Source of the DNA: Erysipelotrichaceae bacterium OPF54
GTDB taxonomy: Bacteria; Bacillota_I; Bacilli_A; Erysipelotrichales; Erysipelotrichaceae
Assembly: GCA_022834735.1 (NCBI GenBank)
Contig: BQKD01000001.1
Location: forward strand, 2,891,659 to 2,955,658
Length of the DNA: 64,000 nt
Direction: 5' to 3'
In this document: positions 34,540 to 43,106 of the stretch, in pieces
Position numbering within the stretch: the stretch's first letter is position 1
Layout of the letters: every line of letters begins with the position of its first letter
Notes under the pieces: generated by a model
Database searches by the model: none
What the model was told of the DNA's origin: nothing
Seen by the model: only the letters and a program-made list of their open reading frames with translations
Position numbers and translations under genes: made by a program

Positions 34540-34555
34540 ATAATCCTTCCGTTTC
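34522..34555 (-). terminator. Terminator of the dut operon
   Basis: On the minus strand ACGGAAGGAT and ATCCCTCCGT pair and are followed by TTTTTTT; it overlaps the 3' end of the last module pseudogene. Pairing on the plus strand is equal but the T run is weaker, so it may serve both directions. Confidence 0.75.
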
Positions 34556-34562
34556 TGTCTGC

Positions 34563-35048
34563 TTATTTGTTCGAGCTGCCCAGCATGCCAGCGCCACGCT
34601 CGGAACCGATCCCCTTCAATTCATCCAGAGAAATTTCCCGGCTCGGCACATCCGGCATCACGAGCAGCACACCCTGCGCGATCGCCTTTTCATACGGATA
34701 TACGAGAATACCTTCCGGCATATCCTTGAGCACATGCTTCTTTACGATCCGCAGCGTCTTCTCATTCAGATTCGTGACCGGCGCCATGTATTCGCCCCGG
34801 AAGCCCGAGTCGATCACGCCCGAACGCTGAGCGATCCCCTTCGTTCCGGTCGAACCTCTTTCCTTTAAGAACATGACATAGTCCGCGTCGAACGCGCTGG
34901 CCACCCCCAAGGGGACCAGCTTTGTTTCCAGCGGCCTGATCTCAAGATAGTCCTCATCAAAACAAGGATACAGGTCATATCCTGCATCCTCATGACGTTT
35001 TGTGGGGATCACGGCACCATCACGCACCTTGGCCCATAACAGATCCAT
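34563..35048 (-). CDS. dut: dUTPase (deoxyuridine triphosphate nucleotidohydrolase)
   Basis: A 161-residue trimeric-type dUTPase that hydrolyses dUTP to dUMP. Motifs: DAGYDLYPC (1), FLKERGSTGTKGIAQ (2), GVIDSGFRGEYMAPV (3), PYEKAIAQGVLLV (4) and the C-terminal GSERGAGMLGSSNK, a variant of the GGFGSTG arm (5). Slightly longer than average because of an insertion before motif 4. Start at 35048 with AAAGGA upstream; a TTG two codons earlier is less likely. It neighbours a uracil-DNA-glycosylase-like gene, so the two guard against uracil in DNA. Confidence 0.9.
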   Translation of the reverse strand: MDLLWAKVRDGAVIPTKRHEDAGYDLYPCFDEDYLEIRPLETKLVPLGVASAFDADYVMFLKERGSTGTKGIAQRSGVIDSGFRGEYMAPVTNLNEKTLRIVKKHVLKDMPEGILVYPYEKAIAQGVLLVMPDVPSREISLDELKGIGSERGAGMLGSSNK

Positions 35049-35071
35049 ACCCAAATCCTTTCTTTATTGTC

Positions 35072-35575
35072 TTAATACTGAAGCGCTTCCTCATAGCGCG
35101 GAACGAGGCTGTCCACGCTCTCGTAGTCCAGATCGGCACCCGAAGGGCTCGGAACATAGGTCACATGCACATTGCCTTCAAAGGACGATTCGTTGAGCAG
35201 CTTTTCGGTTTCGCGCGAAACACAAATGATATTCGCGATGCTAGGATGCTCGTTCAAGAATTCCTGGATATCATTGAGCACGATATCCTGCATCGTATCT
35301 TCGCGCGACATATGACGCAGGCACGATTTGACAACCGACCAGATCGCGATATTGTTCTGCGCACAGATCTCTTCCTTATCTGTATCTGTGGCATAAGGCA
35401 TTTCGTAGATCGTACCAAGAACAGCCCAGAAATGGTTGCTTGGATCGCCGAAATACATGCCCGACTCCTCGCTTTTTACGCTAGGCATCGAAACAAGAAA
35501 TAAATTCACAGGCTCGTCGTAAACCATTGGAGCCAGCGCAGTGTACTGCTGCAAAGATGAAGTATCGTACATCAT
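35072..35575 (-). CDS. Uracil-DNA-glycosylase-superfamily protein (deoxyinosine/mismatch type)
   Basis: A 167-residue protein of the UDG superfamily. Motif 1-like MYFGDPSNHFWAVLGTIY resembles the G.NPS..FW pattern of MUG/deoxyinosine glycosylases, and motif 2-like TYVPSPSGADLDY replaces the usual LPSTSPAN. The catalytic specificity (uracil, hypoxanthine or mismatch) cannot be assigned. AAAGGAGG precedes the ATG, which overlaps the upstream stop (TAATG). Coupled to the 82-residue gene and 23 bases from dut. Confidence 0.8.
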   Translation of the reverse strand: MMYDTSSLQQYTALAPMVYDEPVNLFLVSMPSVKSEESGMYFGDPSNHFWAVLGTIYEMPYATDTDKEEICAQNNIAIWSVVKSCLRHMSREDTMQDIVLNDIQEFLNEHPSIANIICVSRETEKLLNESSFEGNVHVTYVPSPSGADLDYESVDSLVPRYEEALQY

Positions 35576-35823
35576 TAGTCCTCCTTTAAAAGATCGACCG
35601 CTTTCTGAACAAGCACGATCTTTTTATTCGTCAAATCAAGCATCTCTTCATTCCCGTCTTTCTGATAGTCTGCGCTCAAGGCATTCAAGGCCCTCAGCCT
35701 TTCTTCCAGACCCTCTTCGGAAATCTCTTCCCCATCCGCAAACACTTCTTTCAAGATCTCGTCACCCGCCGCCGACGCACCAAGAGCCGCCGTCAGCTTT
35801 GCCATCAAATCGCTTTTCGTCAT
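35575..35823 (-). CDS. Hypothetical protein, 82 residues
   Basis: Not recognised. A small acidic helical protein (MTKSDLMAKLTAALGASAAG, ends VLVQKAVDLLKED) with an AGGAGG ribosome binding site. It lies 35 bases after rimO and overlaps the glycosylase start, so it belongs to the same operon. No domain or motif gives a function. Confidence 0.7.
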   Translation of the reverse strand: MTKSDLMAKLTAALGASAAGDEILKEVFADGEEISEEGLEERLRALNALSADYQKDGNEEMLDLTNKKIVLVQKAVDLLKED

Positions 35824-35858
35824 CTATGATCCTCCTTTAAGAGAAAACGCTGAGCACT

Positions 35859-37148
35859 TTACTCAGCAACCTCTCCTGCCAAGTCATACTCTGTCGCATC
35901 CGTGATCCGGACATTGACAAAGCCGCCGATCTTCAGAGGCTTTTTCGAACGAACGATCACCACGCCATCCACTTCGTCCGGCGCGTCCGCAGCGCTCCGG
36001 CCGCGGTACTGATCCTTCAGCCCTTCTTTTTCCTCGATCAGCACTTCGATCACATTCCCGACCTTTTCTTCATTCTTTTTTTTCGAAATGTCTTTCTGGA
36101 CCGCCATCAGACGCTCGAGCCGGCTCTGCGCCGTCACCTCGTCAATCAGGCCATCCATATCATACGCAGGCGTATCCTCTTCTCTCGAATACGTGAAAGC
36201 GCCCAGACGATCCCATTCCACCTCGCGGATGAAGTCGACCAGCTCCTCGAACTCCTCGTCCGTCTCGGACGGGAATCCGACGATCGCCGTCGTACGCAGC
36301 ACCGCATCCGGGAACATGGAACGGATCTTCTTCACAAGCGCGATCGTATCCTCTTTCGTTCCCCGCCGGTTCATCTTCTTCAAAAGGCGATCGTTGGCAT
36401 GCTGCATCGGAATATCGAAATACGGCAGGATCTTATCCGAAGCCGCCATCACCTCAAGCACCTCGTCCTCGATCTCGTCCGGATACATGTAAAGCACCCG
36501 GATCCAGCGGATCTCCTCCACCTTCTCGACCTGACGAAGCAGCTCGGCAAGCATCAGCTTCCCGTAGTTGTCCAGACCGTATTTGGTCGTATCCTGCGCG
36601 ATCAAAGTGATTTCCTGGACACCGATCGATGCCAGGTGCTTCACTTCAGCCACCACTTCATCTATCACTTTACTCTTCTGGTCGCCGCGAATCAAAGGAA
36701 TAGCACAATACGTACAATGATTCGAGCAGCCGTCGCTGATCTTCACATACGCGCTCCACGGCGTGCCCGAAAGCGGACGCTCGCTCTTGGCAAAATCGCC
36801 CAGCGAACCGCCCCCAAGAACTTCCTGCAGCCTCTGGGCCAGATGCCCGTAATCCCGTATCGGGATGATCGCGTCAATTTCCGGGATCTCCTCTTTGAGC
36901 TCCTCTTCATACCGCTGCGCCAGACAGCCGCACACGATCAGCTTGTCCGCATACTGCGCCATCTCGAAAATCGTATTGATCGACTCTTCCTTGGCCGACT
37001 CGATAAACCCGCACGTATTGACCACGATCGCATCCGCCTTTTTCGGATCTGCCACGATCTCGTGCCCATTCTCCATCAGAACGCCCATGATCTGCTCGGA
37101 ATCGACAAGATTCTTGCAGCAGCCAAGCGATACAAAACCAACTTTCAT
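35859..37148 (-). CDS. rimO: Ribosomal protein S12 methylthiotransferase
   Basis: Radical SAM enzyme of 429 residues that methylthiolates Asp of ribosomal protein S12. N-terminal MTTase domain begins KVGFVSLGCCKNLVDSEQIM with further Cys in VVNTCGFIESAKEES and IVCGCLAQRYEEEL; the radical SAM cluster is SDGCSNHCTYCAIPLIRG (CxxxCxxC), and a C-terminal TRAM domain follows (GNVIEVLIEEKEG). LGCCKN and the length separate it from MiaB. It overlaps the YhaM-like gene by four bases. Confidence 0.95.
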   Translation of the reverse strand: MKVGFVSLGCCKNLVDSEQIMGVLMENGHEIVADPKKADAIVVNTCGFIESAKEESINTIFEMAQYADKLIVCGCLAQRYEEELKEEIPEIDAIIPIRDYGHLAQRLQEVLGGGSLGDFAKSERPLSGTPWSAYVKISDGCSNHCTYCAIPLIRGDQKSKVIDEVVAEVKHLASIGVQEITLIAQDTTKYGLDNYGKLMLAELLRQVEKVEEIRWIRVLYMYPDEIEDEVLEVMAASDKILPYFDIPMQHANDRLLKKMNRRGTKEDTIALVKKIRSMFPDAVLRTTAIVGFPSETDEEFEELVDFIREVEWDRLGAFTYSREEDTPAYDMDGLIDEVTAQSRLERLMAVQKDISKKKNEEKVGNVIEVLIEEKEGLKDQYRGRSAADAPDEVDGVVIVRSKKPLKIGGFVNVRITDATEYDLAGEVAE

Positions 37149-38092
37149 TGTTCCTCGTCCTTTCTGCGCCGGTAGATCATCCGGTTATCGAGCGCAAACA
37201 TGCGCGGACCAAACGCACCCGGCAATGTCGCGTCGATACTCTGCTTCATCATGAACAGTCTCGAATCGAGATTATCCAGCATCGTCACCACTTCTGCTTC
37301 CGGAAGCATCGGAAGCACCGGCGAACCGTATTCCATCTTCCCGTGATGGCTGAGCACCATATGCTTCAGAAGCACCACCCGCTCATCCTTCAGGATATCC
37401 AGATCAGCCGCCACTTCGTCGATCATGGCCGCCGCAATGCTGATATGGCCCAGCAGGTTGCCAACCACCGTATATTCAGGAAGCATGGCCGAGGAAAGCT
37501 CCTCCACCTTGCCAATATCATGCAGCAGGATCCCTGCAATCACCAGATCGCGGTCCAGCCACTCATACTGATCACAGACCGCGTAGCCAAGCTTCGCCAT
37601 CGATATCGAATGGAACGCCAGGCCACCCACAAAATTGTGATGGTTCCTCGTCGCCGCCGGAAACGTGAAAAACTTCTCCTCGCTGCGCTCGAGCACCTCC
37701 TGGCAGACCAGCGAAATGACAGGATCCTCCATGTGATCGATCATCTGCTTTACCGCACCCTTCATCTGTTCGCGCGACATCGGCGCCTCCCGGACAAAAT
37801 CCAGGACATCCGCCCCTTTATCCTCGACCAGCTTGCGCACCCGCAGCTGCATCGCATTCTTATGAAAAATGATCTCGCCATACGCATCCACGACCATCCC
37901 GGCCCGGTATGACGCCACCATCTCATCCGTCAGGTTCCAGAACTTGGCATCCAGAGTTCCCGTCTGATCTTCCAGGATCAGCGACAAATACGGCGTATTC
38001 TTGTTCGTCCGCCCCTTGTCGCACTTTGTGATCAGAGCCTTCACACAAACCTTGCCCTCTTCATGTATTTCGTTAATTTTCAAACTCTTCAC
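37145..38092 (-). CDS. 3'-5' exoribonuclease, YhaM/CBF1-like (OB + HD domains)
   Basis: A 315-residue protein: OB-fold nucleic acid binding domain (1-95; CDKGRTNKNTPYLSLILEDQ, TGTLDAKFWNLTDEM) and an HD phosphohydrolase domain with HNFVGGLAFHSISMAK, ILLHDIGKVEELS and VLSHHGKMEYGSPVLP. The layout matches Bacillus YhaM, a manganese-dependent 3'-5' exonuclease. The start is uncertain: GTG at 38092 overlaps the upstream gene by 20 bases, and a TTG three codons later is also possible. Confidence 0.88.
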   Translation of the reverse strand: MKSLKINEIHEEGKVCVKALITKCDKGRTNKNTPYLSLILEDQTGTLDAKFWNLTDEMVASYRAGMVVDAYGEIIFHKNAMQLRVRKLVEDKGADVLDFVREAPMSREQMKGAVKQMIDHMEDPVISLVCQEVLERSEEKFFTFPAATRNHHNFVGGLAFHSISMAKLGYAVCDQYEWLDRDLVIAGILLHDIGKVEELSSAMLPEYTVVGNLLGHISIAAAMIDEVAADLDILKDERVVLLKHMVLSHHGKMEYGSPVLPMLPEAEVVTMLDNLDSRLFMMKQSIDATLPGAFGPRMFALDNRMIYRRRKDEEQ

Positions 38093-40049
38093 TCATTTCT
38101 AAAAAACTGTTTTCGATCTGTTCCTTCGAAAAGCCTTTGCGCAGACAATACTGCATCACTTTCGTATCGCGCCGGTCCACATCCAGCGACGAATACAGAC
38201 GAAGCGCCTTCTTCAAAGCCACCCTGCACGCCAGCGAATCATCCTCGTCCAGATCCACTTCTTCGATGACCGTGTTGGCCACATCCACAGAATACCCCTT
38301 CATAACAAGCTTATGAACAACATTCTTTTTTTTCAAACGAGACGACTGCATCTTCAGCGTATTCTTGATCCGCTCCGCCATCGCCCTGGCATTCGCCAGC
38401 TCCTGCGCGTCATCCAGCTCATTGAGCGCCTCATAGATCAGCTGCGAAGAAATGCCCGTCTTCATCAGCTTCGACGTGATCGTCTTCTTCGAATTGCCCA
38501 GCCCGTGCCAGCAGTCCGCCTTGTCGAACGCGTATCGGCGATCGTTCAGCCAGCCGTTCTGCACGAACTCGCTGACCAGCTGCCCGGTCTTCGCCTCGTC
38601 CAGCTCGAAATGACGCTTCACATACTGCTTCACCTCGAAACACGTCATATCTTTCGTGAGTACCTTGCGCTTCATGAACCCGTACGCATGATAATACTCC
38701 TGCAGATCGAGATAGCCCGAGATCAGATACGCATCCAGCTTGGCCCCCTTCGCCATCTTCAGATCGAAAAAATCATCCAGCGTCACGAGCAGCTTCACCG
38801 GCTCCGGATCGCTCTTGCGCGAAACAGTCAGCTCCACAAAATCGTCCTTGATCCGCACCCGGTCCACCACGAACGTGTGACGGTAGTCGTCGATCGCCTG
38901 CTCGTATACGGCCAGGATCTTGCTGCCAAACATTTCCCGCGAATACGGAACGCTCTTTTCGACACACAAGGCCTTCTTCTTCTGACGCGCCATCCGCTCC
39001 TGCGAAAAAAACGCATCCATCTTTTCGACAAGCTCTTCGGCATTATCGAAATAGTATCCCGTTTTTCCTTCCTCGACCAGATCGTACAGCACCTCGTCGC
39101 GGCGCCCGAACACAGGCAGGCCGCTCGCCAGCGCCTCGATATACGTCAGGCCCTGCGTTTCGGAAAGCGAAGCCGAGACAAAACCGTCGAACGACGCATA
39201 GTAATACGGAATGTGCGAACGAGGCACCTTGCCAATAAAATGGACCCGGTCCTGAACGCCATGCTTTTGCGCCACGTTCCTGAAAAAGTCCTCGTCCGTT
39301 CCGGACCCGACAACGACCAGATGCAGCCGCTCGTCTTTTGAAAGCGCAACCGCCTCGATCGGCATTTCCAGCGACTTCTCCTTCGCCAGCCGTCCCACGA
39401 ACACCAGCACATGATCTTCGTCGCTCAAACCCAGATGCGCCTTCAGATCGCGGCAGTCTTTCGGATCGATATGTTCAGGCCTGAATTCGTCCAGATCCAG
39501 TCCGGTCGGCACGATATAGATCGGCGCCTTCACGCCGTAGCTGAGCAGCGCATCTTTCGTCTTGCGGCTTGGCGCAATGACCCCCTGCACCCCGTTGCCC
39601 ATACGTTTCGAAAAATTCTTTACGACCCATTTTCCGGCCTTGTCCACATTGCTGATGTCAAGCGGATTGATGTAATGGGTATAATCCGCATACATCGTAT
39701 GGTACGTATAAACCTGCGGGATCCCCAGCTCCTTGGCAATCTGTCTTCCATATAACGAAACGCCGAACTCCTGCTGCGTATGGATGATATCCAGGTCCAT
39801 GGCCTCGATATAGCTGCCCGCAAAATTGATCGGGCTGCTCATCGTATAGCCGTACAGCCGTTTCAGTTCCACGCCCGGAAGGCGCAGGATCCGCTCTTCC
39901 GGATCGTAGATCGTTTTCGGGCCCTGATGGTTCGTTATAATAAAGACGGTGTGGCCGAGCTGTTCGAGAGCCCCCTTGAGCGTCACGACGCTCGTCACCA
40001 CACCATTGATATCAGGAAGATATGAATCCGTGAAAATTCCAATATTCAT
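38073..40049 (-). CDS. Glycosyltransferase (GT4) fused to RecX
   Basis: A 658-residue two-part protein. Residues 1-390 are a GT4 glycosyltransferase (NIGIFTDSYLPDINGVVTSV, IIHTQQEFGVSLYGR, VFVGRLAKEKSLEMPIEAV, SLSETQGLTYIEALASGLP) like diacylglycerol glucosyltransferases that make membrane glycolipids. Residues about 395-658 are a complete RecX: an N-terminal beta part (VVDRVRIKDDFVELTVSRKS) and three-helix repeats (LVSEFVQNGWLNDRRYAFDK, KKKNVVHKLVMKGYSVDVAN). RecX normally restrains RecA filaments. The frame is continuous with no sign of a join error. Overlaps the flippase-like gene by four bases and the YhaM-like gene by 20. Confidence 0.9.
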   Translation of the reverse strand: MNIGIFTDSYLPDINGVVTSVVTLKGALEQLGHTVFIITNHQGPKTIYDPEERILRLPGVELKRLYGYTMSSPINFAGSYIEAMDLDIIHTQQEFGVSLYGRQIAKELGIPQVYTYHTMYADYTHYINPLDISNVDKAGKWVVKNFSKRMGNGVQGVIAPSRKTKDALLSYGVKAPIYIVPTGLDLDEFRPEHIDPKDCRDLKAHLGLSDEDHVLVFVGRLAKEKSLEMPIEAVALSKDERLHLVVVGSGTDEDFFRNVAQKHGVQDRVHFIGKVPRSHIPYYYASFDGFVSASLSETQGLTYIEALASGLPVFGRRDEVLYDLVEEGKTGYYFDNAEELVEKMDAFFSQERMARQKKKALCVEKSVPYSREMFGSKILAVYEQAIDDYRHTFVVDRVRIKDDFVELTVSRKSDPEPVKLLVTLDDFFDLKMAKGAKLDAYLISGYLDLQEYYHAYGFMKRKVLTKDMTCFEVKQYVKRHFELDEAKTGQLVSEFVQNGWLNDRRYAFDKADCWHGLGNSKKTITSKLMKTGISSQLIYEALNELDDAQELANARAMAERIKNTLKMQSSRLKKKNVVHKLVMKGYSVDVANTVIEEVDLDEDDSLACRVALKKALRLYSSLDVDRRDTKVMQYCLRKGFSKEQIENSFLEMSEEFEN

Positions 40050-41092
40050 GTCTTTTCGTTTTCCTTTCCTGCCGCAGCATCCAGCCTGTCATAGTGCGCC
40101 TTGGCCGCCATGAACAGGATACCGCCGGCAACTAAAATAATATGATATGTCGATACCCGCCACAAAATGAGCACCGCGCTGGTCAGCGAACCCATCAGCG
40201 GCGAAAACAGGATCGAAAACATCATTTCCGTTCCTCCGCTTGCTCCCGGGATCGGGATAAAGCTGTTGGCCATCGTCACGAACGAGCTGAGCGCCACCAC
40301 ATCGATCAGCTGATCCGCCCTCAGATCGATATGGAGCATGCGCGCGATCACGTACGGAAGAGCGTAGAGCATGGTCAGCCGCACGATATTGATCAGCATG
40401 CATTCGATGATCGCTTTCTTGTCCTGCGAAAGCTTCTTGATCTCGGTCGTGAACGACGTCATCTGCAGCGTCCACGATTCAAGCGTCTTCTGCGGATCTT
40501 TCAGGATCCGCAGTTTTCCCAGCACCCTGACCGCCCACTGGGAAAGCCGGATATACGCTTTCGGAAACAAAGCCATCGTATACAGTCCGAAAATAACGAC
40601 AAAATTGACAACATACCCGGCCAGCACAAGCGTGAACCAGCCTGATCTCGACGCAAAGCCGAAGAACTTCGTAAAAAACAGGATCGTGACATAGATCATC
40701 ATCGTCGTCTGATAAATGATGAAGTCGGCCCACAGCATTGAAGCCCCGTCGCTGTAGGATATCCCCTGTTTCTTTAAAATATACGCCTGTCCGAACTGTC
40801 CTCCGGTAGCCGAAGGCGTGATCCCGGAAAAGAAAGTGCCCGTAAAGGCAACGACGATCCCATTTCCGACAGAATAATTCTTTTTGAATTTACGTCCCAG
40901 CACCACATACACAAGACCCCATACACACGTGTAGAGGCCTCCCCAGATCAGGATGATCAGCAGCGAAAAACCGTTCAGCTTTCCGATCGCAGCCAGCACT
41001 TCCCGGTAATTGTCCTTGAGCGCAAACCACAATGCCGCTGCCGTTATGACAGCAATGAGAACGAAATTCCATATATAATTCGTTTTTTTCAT
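40046..41092 (-). CDS. Flippase-like membrane protein (MprF N-domain / LPG synthase TM family)
   Basis: A 348-residue integral membrane protein with about eight helices (VLIAVITAAALWFALKD, LLIILIWGGLYTCVWGLVYV, SGITPSATGGQFGQAYILKK, VIARMLHI, VALSSFVTMANSFIPIPGAS with GGTEMMF). The ITPSATGG and PIPGASGG patterns are typical of the lysylphosphatidylglycerol synthetase transmembrane/UPF0104 family, which may flip lipids. It lies between two lipid-linked glycosyltransferase genes, so moving a glycolipid across the membrane is a reasonable inference. Confidence 0.85.
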   Translation of the reverse strand: MKKTNYIWNFVLIAVITAAALWFALKDNYREVLAAIGKLNGFSLLIILIWGGLYTCVWGLVYVVLGRKFKKNYSVGNGIVVAFTGTFFSGITPSATGGQFGQAYILKKQGISYSDGASMLWADFIIYQTTMMIYVTILFFTKFFGFASRSGWFTLVLAGYVVNFVVIFGLYTMALFPKAYIRLSQWAVRVLGKLRILKDPQKTLESWTLQMTSFTTEIKKLSQDKKAIIECMLINIVRLTMLYALPYVIARMLHIDLRADQLIDVVALSSFVTMANSFIPIPGASGGTEMMFSILFSPLMGSLTSAVLILWRVSTYHIILVAGGILFMAAKAHYDRLDAAAGKENEKT

Positions 41093-41120
41093 GCTTTCGT
41101 TCCAATGTCTTTCTTTTAAT

Positions 41121-42179
41121 CTATTTGTTTTTCAGCTCGTTTTGTTTTTCACGATAGGCATCGACATAAAATTTGCGCCACATGCTCGCAACATGCTCTT
41201 TGGAGTAATACTCGCTGATCGCCGCGCTCTGCTCTTCCTGTTTCTTATACAGGTCAGGATCGTTTTTGAGCGATTCGAGCAGCTGCGCGAACTGCTCATT
41301 GTTTTCCCCTGCCATATAATGGCCAAACAAAATATCTTTATACAGATCGAGATCGCGCAGCACGATCGGAATGTGCAGGTTCACCGCTTCAAGGATCGTC
41401 ATCGGGAACAGCTCATTGTAGCTTGGCATAAAGAGCACATCAGCCATATTATATACCTTTACCATTTCGCTGCGCTCCACAATTCCGATAAAATGCACAT
41501 TTTCAGGCGGATTGGCCATCAGACGCTTCAGCTCCTCATATCCGTCCGTTATGATCCCGAACGAAAAGCCGCCAGCCCAGACGAACTCGATATCCGGACA
41601 CATCTGTGCCGTCTGGCAGAAGTCGATCACGCCTTTGCGCGTCTGCACCTGTCCAGCCCCGATCACCACAAAGGCGTCCTCTTTGATCCCGTATTTTTTT
41701 CTTTCCTCGATCCTTGACTCTTCTCCAAGCGTATGGAACACTTCCTTCGAAACATAGTTGGGAATATAATAAATTTTATTTTCCGGAATGCCGTAACGCA
41801 CAAGATCCGGTTTGAAATTCGGATTCACCACCACAAGGCGGTCCGCCAGCTTGTAAAAATTAATGATATATTTCGACGCGATCGGCTGAAACGCTGCCGG
41901 CATATTGATACTTCCGTCAATCACTGTATCCGGAAGAAAATGGCAGTAGGCAATCTTCACCGTTTTTTTGTCAAGCATCGGGATCATAAATCCCGGATCG
42001 ATCGTATGAAAATGCTTGATGTCTGCCGGCTTGAACCAGTCGTTGATCGCAATCTCAAATAAGTCGCTCGCTTCTTCGCGAAGAAGTTCCACCTGTTCCA
42101 AATAAGCAGAACCAACCCCTTGTCCACTCACTTTATCTGCACTCGAATACATAGTGATCCGAAGTTTATTTTCTGACAT
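41121..42179 (-). CDS. GT4 glycosyltransferase, probable glycolipid synthesis
   Basis: A 352-residue cytoplasmic GT-B enzyme. N-terminal LRITMYSSADKVSGQGVGSAY is like the first strand-loop of the BgsA/diglucosyldiacylglycerol group; the C-terminal domain has VIGAGQVQTRKGVIDFCQTA, EFVWAGGFSFGIITDGYEEL and the donor-binding DVLFMPSYNELFPMTILEAV (EX7E). With the GT4-RecX fusion it likely makes mono- and diglucosyl-diacylglycerol, the anchor for lipoteichoic acid; the order of action is inferred. GAGG lies 11 bases before the ATG. Confidence 0.85.
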   Translation of the reverse strand: MSENKLRITMYSSADKVSGQGVGSAYLEQVELLREEASDLFEIAINDWFKPADIKHFHTIDPGFMIPMLDKKTVKIAYCHFLPDTVIDGSINMPAAFQPIASKYIINFYKLADRLVVVNPNFKPDLVRYGIPENKIYYIPNYVSKEVFHTLGEESRIEERKKYGIKEDAFVVIGAGQVQTRKGVIDFCQTAQMCPDIEFVWAGGFSFGIITDGYEELKRLMANPPENVHFIGIVERSEMVKVYNMADVLFMPSYNELFPMTILEAVNLHIPIVLRDLDLYKDILFGHYMAGENNEQFAQLLESLKNDPDLYKKQEEQSAAISEYYSKEHVASMWRKFYVDAYREKQNELKNK

Positions 42180-42264
42180 AAGTTAAGATACCTCATTTTC
42201 TTTCGAACCCATTATATCATGATATAAACACAAAAAAACCTTACATGATTTTATGACGGCAACA

Positions 42265-42349
42265 GAAAAAAGGCCTCCGAAGAGACCTTTTTCCAAGAAA
42301 GTTTTAAGAAAGGGAATTTGATTATGAAGTGAGCCTTATCTTTGGCTCA
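42265..42349 (-). ncRNA. Candidate small RNA, unit 1 of a tandem pair
   Basis: On the minus strand: TATAGT, six bases, the hairpin GAGCC-AAAGATAA-GGCTC, a single-stranded linker with AAATTCCCTTTCTTAAAAC, then the terminator GGTCTC-TTCG-GAGGCC followed by T6. The linker holds CCCTTTC, complementary to AAGGG-type ribosome binding sites. The 70 bases from -10 to linker end recur at 42600-42666. A promoter inside the unit (TTGAGC, 18 bases, CATAAT) would give a shorter RNA of about 55 bases. No ORF of use. Confidence 0.55.
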
Positions 42350-42566
42350 ACTACACTATACTTGAAACCAGGCTATACATTATGTATATAATTTGTGAAA
42401 ATATGTGACTTCCCCTTACCGGAGTAAGAGTTTTGTTTATTTTTACCTGAGTAAAATTTATTTTTTTCTATTTATCCTCAATTATTTCAATTATAAAATT
42501 TTTAGTTCCTGTAAACATGAAAGGAACGAAAAAAAAGCCCAGGCAAGCTCAAATCTAAAAAATAAG

Positions 42567-42655
42567 CAAAAAAAAAGATCTTTGCAGATCCTTTTTTTTC
42601 AAGAAAGTTTTAAGAAAGGGAATTTGATTATGAAATGAGCCATATCTTTGGCTCG
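42567..42655 (-). ncRNA. Candidate small RNA, unit 2 of a tandem pair
   Basis: Same layout as unit 1: TATACT (plus positions 42661-42666), six bases, the hairpin GAGCC/GGCTC, an almost identical CU-rich linker, then its own terminator GATCT-GCAA-AGATC followed by T9. Terminator stems differ in sequence between units while the linker is conserved, as expected if the linker is the functional part. The 210 bases between the two units are AT-rich and hold nothing recognisable. Confidence 0.55.
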
Positions 42656-42712
42656 ATCATAGTATACAATAAACGTCTGCGCATATTGCCAAATTCCTAT
42701 GTGAAATTGTGT

Positions 42713-43036
42713 TTATTGCGCCTTTCCCTGGTAACGGTCGATCTTTTTCAGCAGATTCTTCTTCCCGTTGTGACGAGCCGTCATGCTGAAAACTACCATG
42801 ATCAGCGAAATGCAGGTTCCAATCACACCGACCCATTTGATCACATTCAGGGTCGATGGCGAAATATTCGGGAAAAAGGCATCCCGCATTCCCGTAAACC
42901 CCCATACGCAAAGAAGAGCAAATACAGCCAGCGCTACAAAACTGTTGCGCACGACATGCCCGACCCGCTTTAACATTTCATTTTCCTGTGCGATCGAAGC
43001 CGCAAGTGCTTCCCGTTCTCTTTTTGATAATTTCAT
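42713..43036 (-). CDS. Small membrane protein at the end of the PTS operon
   Basis: Not recognised. A 107-residue protein with a charged helical N-terminus (MKLSKREREALAASIAQENE) and two membrane helices (NSFVALAVFALLCVWGFTGM and VIGTCISLIMVVFSM), ending KKIDRYQGKAQ. The start at 43036 has AAAGGG upstream. Seventy bases after the IID gene, it is probably the last gene of the PTS transcript. A role in PTS assembly or regulation would be guesswork. Confidence 0.7.
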   Translation of the reverse strand: MKLSKREREALAASIAQENEMLKRVGHVVRNSFVALAVFALLCVWGFTGMRDAFFPNISPSTLNVIKWVGVIGTCISLIMVVFSMTARHNGKKNLLKKIDRYQGKAQ

Positions 43037-43106
43037 AAATAAAACCCTTTCTAAAAAAAGAGAAGTGAGGAGGGATTCCTCACTTCTGTATGACAATCGT
43101 TTCCTT

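Noticed and set aside
42293..42360. Minimal plus-strand ORFs (Met-Lys-stop) with AAGGGAA in the duplicated units
   Set aside because: Two-codon frames; the repeat boundaries and terminators fit a minus-strand RNA better.
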